Shown here: in pieces, positions 54,811 through 64,000 of the stretch
Numbering within the stretch: position 1 is the first letter of the stretch
How the letters are laid out: each line of letters opens with the position of its first letter
Source: Ariolimax columbianus
Taxonomy: Eukaryota; Mollusca; Gastropoda; Stylommatophora; Arionidae
Direction of reading: 5' to 3'
Assembly (NCBI GenBank): GCA_036924085.1
Contig: JAVGWX010000007.1
Coordinates: forward strand, 34,337,953 to 34,401,952
Length of the DNA stretch: 64,000 nt
Notes under the pieces: model-generated
Told to the model about the DNA's origin: nothing
Database searches by the model: none
The model's input: the letters and a program-made list of their open reading frames with translations, nothing else
Made by a program: the position numbers and the translations under genes

Positions 54811-55255
54811 GGATTTATATATACTAGATGCCATGTAACAGTTAACTAGACTGTAAACTAGGTACATAAATGCAAACAAACTACCAGAAATTACAGTCTT
54901 TACTGCTCGTCATCAACTGGGAAAATTTAAGTCCGATTTGAAACGTGGTAATAACCTAAACAAATACGAACACCAGAGCGAATCGTGAAGACAGCCTGTC
55001 CCTAACTGGTTCATACCGTAAAAAATTATGTATAGTGACGTACCTTTGTCTGATCTACTGGAATATATTTTTCCATCTATGTTCATTTTGGTGTTTGTTT
55101 AAAAACAGAGGAAATTATGTGTAGTTTTTTGGTTGCAGCAGGAATTTTGGAACTGTTCATTATGAAACTGTGAATTTTATTAAAGAAAGATGCCCTCATG
55201 CAAATAATAATTTAACAAAACACAACTACCTGATATTTTCATATTAATAAGTGAA
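54811..55255. other. AT-rich DNA, no gene seen
   Basis: Nothing recognised. Confidence 0.35.
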
Positions 55256-55259
55256 GATA

Positions 55260-55475
55260 TTAACAGCATCAGACTGGTGCTGTAAGATGTTATCTCTTGT
55301 GACTGAAAAGTCCAATTCTGGGACAGTAGACCCTGCCATTCTTGGGATACACATGTAGGGGAGTCAACTGTGGGGGTCGAATCGTGTTCTGTTCTTTTGG
55401 GCAGCTCGTTTTCTCTGAGCTTTGTAATGATATCTGCTCGGCGACCTGAGCACCTTGTGCGATGCTAACGTAATG
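55260..55475 (-). pseudogene. LINE 3' end with decayed finger
   Basis: Minus strand: LHIAQGAQVA, ELPKRTEHDSTPTVDSPTC in one frame and GRVYCPRIGLFSHKR in another, the C2H2-like tail of the 12770 family. Confidence 0.6.
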
Positions 55476-55479
55476 TATT

Positions 55480-56345
55480 TAAATGCAATATGTAAAAAAG
55501 TCAACATTAGTGAGGAAAACAACCTCAGTGATCCCTTAAATGAATTTCTCTTTGCTGATGACATAGCACCAATAGCAAACTCAGAAAAACAACTGCGAGA
55601 ACATATAAACAATTTTAATGAGGTCTGTACGGATTACAGTATGAAAATCAACATAGAGAAATGTTATGCCAAAATCAGCAGAATGTATCACAGGAAACAA
55701 CTAGACAAACCATTTAAGAACACAACAAAAACATAATAAAGAGGTGCCAAAGCAAACATTGCACTATTTGAGACTGAGTACACAATGCAAAAGATGAATA
55801 ATGCTATACAAAAATTGAAGACCAAAAAGGCTTCAGGAACAGACATTACAAAAGAAATGATAGTAAACCCCTGCCTTTGAGCAAAGTCTGTCCTCCTGAA
55901 CTTTATCAACAGAACATGGTCAGAAAGCACACTTCCTAAAGCTTGGCTTACAAATCCATACTTAAACATATGAGAAGCAGGAAAATAAGACCTCACACCT
56001 TCAATGGAATGGTTATTCCAGCCATGATATGTAGCTGCAAGGAATGAAAAGCACATACTGAGACACTTCAAGTTGCTCAATGAGCAAAGGAGCGAAGAAC
56101 ATTGACAACCTTTCTACGGGACTGAATCTACAACACCAAAATCAGGCTTCTAACCTCATTCAGTGCCTGGCAGATGGCCTGGACATGTGTGGTGTACATG
56201 CCTGACAACAGATGACAAATAAAAAGGGGACATTCTAGAGACCCAACAACTTTAATGTTATGGAGAGATGGCCTCAGTAAAACCCTTAATACTTCAGAGC
56301 AAAAACCTGAAATGAGTTTAAATATTTGATTACCTAGACAGTATA
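55480..56345 (+). pseudogene. Scrambled LINE fragments, left arm of inverted duplication
   Basis: 55530-55690 reads LNEFLFADDIAPIANSEKQLREH and YSMKINIEKC, an RT box region. From 55760 it reads MNNAIQKLKTKKASGTDITKEMI, which belongs before the box, so two pieces are joined out of order. 55920 on gives INRTWSESTLPKAWL and then a 3' end (GRWPGHVW, LTTDDK). 55688-56345 is repeated inverted at 58405-59073. Confidence 0.72.
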
Positions 56346-56439
56346 CATAATTGAAATCTCAAAATTCCTGGTTTTAAATCAGGCATGTGTGTCTGATGCC
56401 AGGTAGTCAAATTTTGAGTAAACTCATTTTGCTCTTTTG

Positions 56440-57960
56440 CCTTGGTGTACCATGTTGAGCCCAGGGCCTTCATTTTGCCATCTCAGCAAGGGCGACTAAA
56501 GTCGTATGGCCACCACGATATCACTCTGCGTGTCTATCTGTTATCAGGCATGCACACTACATGGCCCGCCCATCTGTATTTTTGTAACAGCATGACAGCT
56601 ATGATGTCAGAGAAGGAAGTTCAACGTCTGATCTCTGCGCTGCCGATTTGGTCTCAAATGGAAATCTTCAATGTTCTTTGCTCCATCACTCATTGGGGGG
56701 CAACTCAGAGTCTATCTGCATTAGCTTTTCATAGTTTCTACACCTCGCAGCCATATACCATGGCTGGAATAACTGCACTGTTGAAGGTGTGAGCCCTGGC
56801 GTTATCACTTCGCATCTGTTGCAGTATGGGTTTAATACAGTTGAAGCTTGAGCCACCATGCTATTATTCTTCATGAGATCTTCCGATTTAATAAATGGGA
56901 GTTCGAGATCTCTTGGTCCAAGTAGATATATGAATTTACGTTTTTGACGGGACAATCTCCAAGGTGCATATCTCCTTTTGGGCAGAAAGTGTTGAGCATG
57001 AACTGGGTTTTCTTTCTATTGATTTGTAGGCGAACTGCAGCGCTTGCTCTGCTGAGCTCATTAAGGCTTTTCTCCGCTTCTTTGACGATTGTGGCTGAGG
57101 ATGACTGTCATCAACAAACCTCAGATGAGTAAGAATTTCCCCATCTATGTTTATGCCCCTATCCTCCTGTCCATGTTTTTAAGACCTCCTCAAGGAATGC
57201 TGTAAAGAGCTTCGGTGAGATTGTATCAACCTGTCAGACACCATGTTGTATTGGTATAGTGATCGGTTTATAGAAGAGGGTGATATTCGGTGTCCATCCG
57301 CTGTTTGTCTCCTCTATCGGTTGAGCAATTTTTCTACAATATCCTGATTTCTCAGGGCCTTCAGCACCAGTTATTTTGAAGCTATCTAAAGCCTTTTTAT
57401 AACCACAAACACAAGGCATAAAGGCATCTGTACTTTATGGGCCTTCTCCACGAATTGGTTGATTGTGTGGAAGTGGTCAGTGGTTGAGAATCCTTTCCTG
57501 AAACCTGCCTGCTCTTGTGGTGGGTTCTCATCTAGTAGCTTCTTTGTGTGGTTGATGATCACCCTGGTGACGAATTTATAAAAGGAGAGCAGACAGATCA
57601 GACAGTAATTTGCCAGGTTTTCCTTGTCCCTCTTTTGATGGATTAAGGGCTTTGATGTTTTCCATTGGTAGGGGATTTGGCATCCGTTCAGACAAAGTAG
57701 TTAAATGCAGCACTAGCATGCCACAGCCTGCCTGGATTACGTCATTTGTGATGCCGTCTTCTCGGGGGGGGGGCATCTGATTCGATTTTTGGTAGTGGCA
57801 CAGATTCGTTGTTGGGTGTTAATTTGGTGACTATCACCTTTGAAACAAAGAGGTCGGTGTAGTACCTCTGACATTTTGTCTCTATATCTGCTTTATCCAT
57901 AGCACTGACATCGTCTGCATTTTTTAGGACAGTCATAATATTCTTTGACTGGAGAAGACT
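56440..57960 (-). pseudogene. Decayed LINE, linker and RT
   Basis: Minus strand. 57936-57780: MTVLKNADDVSAMDKADIET and KCQRYYTDLF (linker), then EDGITNDVIQAG (57760, RT start), FRKGFSTTDHFHTINQFVEKAHK (near 57520-57440), a NPNITLFYKPI-like block and HLRFVDDSHPQPQ (near 57120, catalytic box with FVDD). 56955-56686 holds the thumb (KFIYLLGPRDLELP). Stops throughout. Confidence 0.72.
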
Positions 57961-58404
57961 TTTTCAGCATTTAATTATGCTGCCTCTTTTCTCAAATAAA
58001 AGAAACAGCAATATTCATACAAAATCAACAAGTGAAACCAACAGGGAAAATATGGAGACAAGTAGGTACAACACCAGTGTTAGACCTCATCAAGAGAAAG
58101 AAAACCAAATATGTCAGCCATGTGACACGTCAAACACGAGATAGTATTCCTCAGAATGCAATGCTATAGATACAATGGATACTAAGCCAAGGGCCAACCA
58201 TGCAAAAGATGGATAGAAAAAATAACAGAAGCAGTATACTCTCCACAAACTAGTAAAGAAACCACTTCATCAATGACACTGAAAGGCACAAGCAGAACAA
58301 AAAGTGAAAAGAGAAGAATGTGCAAAATGTGCTTTCACATTTTCTATAATTATAACTAATCCAGAACTGCAATCTGTAATCCTGGTATTCAATCATGCAT
58401 ACTA
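57961..58404 (+). pseudogene. Small LINE 3' scrap
   Basis: Plus-strand frames near 58070-58240 resemble a LINE end (DLIKRKKTKYVSHVTR, PCKRWIEKIT). Weak. Confidence 0.4.
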
Positions 58405-59073
58405 AGTGTCTAATACCAGGTAATCAAATGTTTAAACTCATTTCAAGTTTACGTTGAACCAAGTGTTCTACTGAGGCCATCTTTCCATTAAATTGGTGTG
58501 CATCCGAGTGGATGCTTAAAGTTGTAGGACCTCTAGAATGTGCCTTTCTTGTTTGTCATCTGTTGTCAAGCATGTACACCACATGTCCAGGCCATCTGCC
58601 AGGCACTGAATGAGGTTAGAAGCCTGATTTTGGTGTTGTAGATTCAGTCCCATAGAAAGGTTGTCAATGTTCTTCGCTCCTTTGCTCATTGAGCAACTTG
58701 AAGTGTCTCAGTATGTGCTTTTCATTCCTTGCAGCTACATATCATGGCTGGAATAACCATTCCATTGAAGGTGTGAGGTCTTATTTTCCTGCTTCTCATA
58801 TGTTTAAGTATGGATTTGTAAGCCAAGCTTTAGGAAGTGTGCTTTCTGACCATGTTCTGTTGATAAAGTTCAGGAGGACAGACTTTGCTCAAAGGCAGGG
58901 GTTTACTATCATTTCTTTTGTAATGTTGTCTGTTCCTGAAGCCTTTTTGGTCTTCAATTTTTGTATAGCATTATTCATCTTTTGTATTGTGTACTCAGTC
59001 TCAAATAGTGCAATGTTTGCTTTGGCACCTCTTTGTTGTGTTCTTAAATGCTTTGTCTAGTTGTTTCCTGTGA
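58405..59073 (-). repeat. Right arm of inverted LINE duplication
   Basis: Reverse complement of 55688-56345 with few differences (for example one about 11-nt indel near 59035). It encodes the same broken LINE on the minus strand. It ends exactly where copy B of the 18S-LINE is inserted (TTTCCTGTGA / ATCTGGGG). Confidence 0.85.
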
Positions 59074-59699
59074 ATCTGGGGTAGTTGTCTCGCCGCAGCG
59101 ACTCAATTTCAACCAGTGTTCGTAAAGCGATCTCAGTCCCGCCAGGCGGAGCGATAGCGCGGGCTTGCGGAAAACGCTCGCCTGCCTTTCCCCGTAGAGC
59201 GAATTGGGTGCGGTTTGTTGCAGCGGCTCCTCCACCGAGGTGCGCTGGTCTGGTCCGTATCAGGAAACGTGGTCCGTCCGTGGTGATTTATCTAAGGCTT
59301 ATAGCAGAGCTCGACAGTACGTCTCGCTGGTGGTCCGACTCTCGCAAAGAGCTCTCGGAAAGCAGGAATCGTTGCCTCGAGGCCCTGCATTCTCCTACGG
59401 AGAAGGGCAGGCCGGCAGGCCAAATTGTCTCTAGTCCCAGTGAAATTCATCGCCGAGGTCGTTGGGATCCGTTCTGCACAGAGCGCTGCCATCCCTCCTC
59501 GAGCGAGCCCGGTCGGTCGGTCATCTGGTGCGTGTGGGAGGCCCCTGTCAGGCGGTCCTAGGTCGACGGAGTGAGGGACGGGTGGAACAAACTGTCCGTC
59601 CGTCCCGTCAGTCGGTCCCTGCGGCCGTCGTCCCAGCGAGGCTTTTTACACACCCTTACTCCGCCGACCGGTGTGTGCTGTACGTACGTCTCCGACAGA
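59074..59699 (+). promoter_or_regulatory. ETS-like 5' end, copy B
   Basis: Collinear with 1498-2120. Indels such as GAGCTCTCGGAAAGCAGG against GAGCTTGTGACCGGCAAATGG are present. Same interpretation as in copy A. Confidence 0.55.
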
Positions 59700-60852
59700 T
59701 ATCTGGTTGATCCTGCCAGTAGTCATATGCTTGTCTCAAAGATTAAGCCATGCATGTCTAAGTTCACACTGTCTCACGGTGAAACCGCGAATGGCTCATT
59801 AAATCAGTCGAGGTTCCTTAGATGACACGATCCTACTTGGATAACTGTGGCAATTCTAGAGCTAATACATGCTTACCAAGCTCCGACCCTCGCGGAAAGA
59901 GCGCTTTTATTAGTTCAAAACCAATCGTCGTTTCCCCTCGCGGGGCTGCGGCGTCCCCACTGGTGACTCTGGATAACTTTGTGCTGATCGCATGGCCTCA
60001 TGTGCCGGCGACGCATCTTTCAAATGTCTGCCCTATCAAATGTCGATGGTACGTGACATGCCTACCATGTTTGTAACGGGTAACGGGGAATCAGGGTTCG
60101 ATTCCGGAGAGGGAGCATGAGAAACGGCTACCACATCCAAGGAAGGCAGCAGGTGCGCAACTTACCCACTGCCCGGCACGGGGAGGTAGTGACGAAAAAT
60201 AACAATACGGGACTCTTTCGAGGCCCCGTAATTGGAATGAGTACACTTTAAAACCTTTAACGAGGATCTATTTCAGGGCAAGTCTGGTGCCAGCAGCCGC
60301 GGTAATTCCAGCTCCAATAGCGTATATTAAAGTTGTTGCAGTTAAAAAGCTCGTAGTTGGATCTCAGGCGCAGGCGGGCGGTTCACTGCCCGTTGTCTCC
60401 TGCCCTACCGTCTGCCGGCTCTCTCCCACGGGTGCTCTTCGCTGAGCGTCCTGGGTGGCCGGCGCGTTTACTTTGAAAAAATTAGAGTGTTCAAAGCAGG
60501 CCTCGGCTGCCTGAATAATGGTGCATGGAATAATGGAATAGGACCTCGGTTCTATTTTGTTGGTTTTCGGAACTGGAGGTAATGATTAACAGGGACAAAC
60601 AGGGGCATTCGTATTGCGGCGTTAGAGGTGAAATTCTTGGATCGCCGCAAGACGAGCTACTGCGAAAGCATTTGTCAAGAATGTTTTCATTAATCAAGAA
60701 CGAAAGTCAGAGGCGCGAAGACGATCAGATACCGTCGTAGTTCTGACCATAAACGATGCCGACTAGCGATCTGCGGGAGTTGTTTCGATGACTCTGCGGG
60801 CAGCTTCCGGGAAACCAAAGTGTTTGGGTTCCGGGGGAAGTATGGTTGCAAA

Positions 60853-60901
<49 letters not shown>

Positions 60902-60926
60902 GCGGCTTAATTTGACTCAACACGGC
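59700..60926 (+). rRNA. 18S rRNA, 3'-truncated, copy B
   Basis: TATCTGGTTGATCCTGCCAG to CTCAACACGG, as in copy A, with scattered substitutions and a roughly 17-nt deletion in the variable region near 60375. Truncated at the same point, so the truncation predates both insertions. Confidence 0.9.
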
Positions 60927-61243
60927 CAACACTGAAATAACTGACATGCCGAGACCACTTCTCTGGGGTCTAATATGGAACTGGTGCTGGATTTAGACCC
61001 TCAGAAATCTGGGGTTATGCCCTCTGAGGCTCGGTTGGTCTGCATACAGTGTTTGATAAAGGAATTGACGGAAGAGCACTATCAGGAGTGGAGCCTGAGG
61101 CTAAAATTGACTAAACACGCCAATAGTGTAGAATGACAGTCAAAAGAGAGCACCTTCGGGGGGTCTAATAGTGAACATGTGCTGGAATTAGACCCTCGAA
61201 AATCTGGGGCCACCCTCTAAGTAACTTGATTGTCTCGCTAAAA

Positions 61244-61274
<31 letters not shown>

Positions 61275-61440
61275 ACCTGCGGCTTTATTTGACTGAACAC
61301 GCCTAATACTGTAGAACGACTGACAAATCGAGAGCACTACCGTCTGGGTCTAATAATGAACGTACGCTGGTATTAGACTCACGGAAGACAAGTCAGCTCT
61401 CAAACACTCTAATGAAAGAACGCCACGGAAATCGTGTTTA
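60864..61440 (+). repeat. Three tandem degenerate 18S units
   Basis: The block AAAGGAATTGACGGAAGGGC and its following roughly 180-195 nt recur at about 60863, 61059 and 61240, progressively diverged from true 18S. Each ends with GGTCTAATA..GAAC..GTGCTGG.(A/T)TTAGAC. Copy A has a single full unit at about 3298-3480. Confidence 0.88.
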
Positions 61441-62542
61441 ACCCCGCAGAAACCGCAGATTCCAAATACCTGGTCATTGACAAACAAAAGCCCTCAATAA
61501 ATTCGTCTGACCAAATAGTGAACGGGTGCTGGAAATAGACCATCTGAAGACAGGTCAGTTTTACCCTACTAATGACAGGGCGTTGCTACGGAAAACCAGC
61601 TCATATCGAGGGGAGCCGCAGACACTTTGGTTCACGTACCAGGCTGATAAGCCAATGGCGCGAGGCTACCATGTGGGGGATTACGGCCGAACCCTTGTAA
61701 GCCGCAATCCCGCCCAAAATCTCAGCACCACTGCAATGGGAGGCTCCTACATGCTCGATACCTGGGGCTTGCGCCCCAGCCATATCCGGTAGAGCCGCAG
61801 CAAGAGGTCCTTGCCGTCCGCCGATCAAAGCGGGCGGACAACTGCTAGATACTCACCTTATACGGCGATGGGGTGCGAAACCACCAACTAAAGACTTAGT
61901 ACCTGGCCGGGGTGTCGAAAACAGTAGAGCAGCCACCACACTGTGAACTGTCGAGACTCAACCAATGACCATGAGAGCTGTCCGCACACCAGGCGAACAA
62001 CATCTCTGTGACATTACCAGGCTTGTCCTCTGGCTAAATGCACGTCGGCTACGATATCTACCTCTGTACGTTATCAGCCATATAACTATCATGCTGGACG
62101 CAGAAGAGATGCAGACCAGCGGACATTGCACACCTGCCCCACTGTGTCAACACCCCAGGTGGCGGGGAATGCTAGGCGTACCATCCCTGCATAGAAGCCA
62201 AGAAAATAAAGGGAAAAAAAGATACCCCACTCACATGCAAATGCTACGTTTCTGGCAGGACGTGACGATCCTGGGATACAGACACACTGGACGGGTAAAC
62301 CAGCCCATCTCATTTATCATCTCACATATCATCATTGCACCCTATAGACACGAGTAGTGAAGACTCGATAGTCTAGTAAGACAACTTCCATAAGAGAGAC
62401 AACTCTGATCATAAACAACTGCTGCCTTGCAGATAGGCTGGGGACAGCCAAAGGCTAAGGAGGGCATCCCTACAGAAACGCCTGTTGAAATCGGATGCAC
62501 GGGGCTGCAAGCCTAACAAAACAGTGCAAAGTAAATCGCAGT
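61441..62542 (+). other. LINE leader, copy B
   Basis: Collinear with 3500-4602 of copy A, with small deletions (for example near 62295) and substitutions. No conserved open frame between A and B. Confidence 0.6.
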
Positions 62543-64000
62543 ATGATGGCAGTACAACCTATTAGAAAAACGCATGGCGCTCATCCTGCGGAGTCCCGCC
62601 AGGCAGCGATAGTGCCGGGCCTCACGCCTCGAAGGGGCCCACCCTTGACTACTGGTGGTCACCCACCCATGTGTCGTGGAGTCAAGGCACATGGCTATGG
62701 GGCAACTTCTATTGGCCAAAACCTCAAGACCCTCAAAATACTACAGTGGAATGCGGAGGGAGTCATTAACAAAAAACTTTCCCTAACACACCACCTGCAT
62801 GAAGGTAAGATTGACGTGGCATGTATCCAGGAAACGCACCTCAACAATAACCATAAATTCTCAATCAGAGGATACCAGACCTTCCGTCTAGATAGAGAAG
62901 GCCACAAAGGAGGGGTCCTGATACTGACCAGAAACTGCATACCGAGTAGCGCGGTATCTGTCAATCACACCGGACAAGCAGAAATTGTAGGAGTTGACAT
63001 AATGACTCAAGAGACGAAGCTCCGCATTTTCAATCTGTACGGACCACCAAATAGAGACCTATCGCTCTCGAGTATGGAGGTCAGAGACTCCAACTGCATA
63101 GTAGTTGGAGATTTCAACAGCCACTCGGAGAGATGGGGATACTCTGACACAGACAGCAGAGGTGACGAAGTGGAAGATTGGGAGATAGATGCAAATCTCT
63201 CCCTAATCAATAGGCCGGAGGATAGCCCTAGCTTCTATTCAAGAACATGGCATACCACCTCAACTCCAGATTTGGCCTTCTCCACACAGGACATACACCA
63301 TAAAATAGACCGCCAGGTGCTAAACCAACTGGCAGGTAGCGACCACAGGCCGATCAGACATGGAAGTAGGCCCACAGGAAACAAAACCGCTCCCACGTTG
63401 GAATTACAAACGAGCCGACTGGGACAGATTTGCAATCCTGACAGATGGGCTGTGTGAAACCATCAACACACGAAACACAAAAATGAAGCCCATGGTAGAG
63501 AGCCTAAGCAAGGCAATAATGCAAGCCGCCACTGAAACCATCCCAAGAGGAGCTAGGAAAAACTATAAGCCCTACTGGAATGATGAGTTGCAGAAAGTGG
63601 AAGATGCAGTAACAAATGCTAGGAACATGGCAGAGCGAGAAAAATCCATGGAGGCAAACATCGCCCTCAAAGCCGCCGCGGCAAAGTACAAACACACTCT
63701 CAAGCAAACAGCAAGAGAAAGCTGGAAAAATAAAACGGAAAGTCTAAACCTGGACAAAGACGGGAACAAGCTATGGAAGCTAGTCAGAGCCATGAACGAC
63801 GAAACCCCGTCAAATAAACAGATTACTATCAAGCAGGGCGAGAACTTGATCACAGGTAAGAGAGCCGCAAACGCCTTTGTCGATCACTATGCCAGAGCAA
63901 ACCACATCGAGGTCCCTGCAGATAAGCATACAGACATTAGCGAAGAGCTAAAGGGACACGAAAACACAAATACGGCTCCTGAAGAGCACATGATGGCCAA
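62543..64000 (+). pseudogene. LINE polyprotein, endonuclease part, copy B, frameshifted
   Basis: ATG at 62543 equals 4603 in copy A. The APE endonuclease is complete up to SDHRPIR (about 63355), with LQWNAEG, CIQETHL, VGDFNS and STPDLAF. An 11-nt deletion there, compared with copy A, shifts the frame; after it the homologous sequence continues in another frame from ATG 63360 to the window edge (linker: SLSKAIMQAATETIPRGARK, KKYKPYWNDELQK-like). RT and RNase H would lie outside the window. Confidence 0.85.

Larger units (their letters stand above)
59074..64000 (+). mobile_element. LINE with rDNA-derived 5' region, copy B (runs off window)
   Basis: Second long copy. It begins with the same ATCTGGGGTAGTTG as copy A, at an unrelated site inside a LINE, and repeats the order ETS-like, 18S, degenerate 18S units, leader, polyprotein. 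The window ends in the linker before the RT. Differences from A: three 18S-derived units instead of one, small deletions in the 18S variable region and leader, and an 11-nt deletion in the endonuclease. Right end and target duplication not visible. Confidence 0.9.

Overview
This is a repeat-dense window of an animal nuclear genome. Evidence: a eukaryotic 18S rRNA segment, spliced exons with GT..AG borders, many decayed non-LTR retrotransposons (LINEs), SINE-like elements, DNA transposons and a long minisatellite, with AT-rich, unrecognised DNA between them. The 18S sequence and the LINE repertoire (CR1-like with PHD/esterase ORF1, RTE-like LINEs with a C-terminal C2H2 finger, an RNase H LINE of the I/Ingi/Nimb type) suggest an invertebrate, possibly a mollusc or other lophotrochozoan; I cannot fix the species.

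The main discovery is a LINE family whose mobile unit begins with ribosomal DNA. Copy A (1498-8487) consists of about 620 bp of GC-rich DNA that directly precedes the 18S 5' end (external transcribed spacer-like), about 1.24 kb of 18S rRNA, a degenerate 18S-derived stretch, a leader, and an APE endonuclease - reverse transcriptase - RNase H reading frame of about 1290 codons with a single in-frame TGA, ending in (GAA)n. A 13-bp target-site duplication flanks the whole unit, including the rDNA part, so the chimera inserted as one piece. Copy B (59074 to the window end) has exactly the same left end at an unrelated locus and carries three tandem degenerate 18S units where A has one. A 5'-truncated copy (39831-40159, 11-bp TSD) and a 587-bp SINE-like derivative (10140-10726, 13-bp TSD) share its 3' tail. 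Other SINE-like repeats (23255-23604, 29391-29600, 34803-35054) resemble the LINE leader.

Layout: 1-8685, a decayed plus-strand LINE split by copy A; 8686-11560, a minus-strand LINE split by the SINE-like element; 12.8-13.4 kb, LINE 3' end; 15.1-17.5 kb, minus-strand LINEs including a diverged RNase H type; 17.6-19.1 kb, CR1; 19.7-22.7 kb, LINE pieces; 24.6-25.3 kb, deleted mariner; 25.3-27.4 kb, LINE pieces; 27.4-31.9 kb, mostly unrecognised AT-rich DNA; 31.9-34.65 kb, 87-bp minisatellite with higher-order structure; 35410-38802, a Kolobok-like DNA transposon with TTAA duplication and a two-exon transposase, now inactivated; 38.8-47.9 kb, more LINEs, a long-TIR MITE pair and tRNA-type SINEs; 50.3-54.2 kb, a near full-length minus-strand CR1; 55.3-59.1 kb, LINEs with an inverted duplication; 59.1-64 kb, copy B.

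Threaded between these repeats on the minus strand are five short segments with good splice borders and compatible phases (50151-50243, 49178-49314, 41907-41956, 30953-30973, 14247-14358). I infer one host gene whose introns hold most of the transposons; I do not recognise its product. No tRNA genes, CRISPR arrays or bacterial features were seen.
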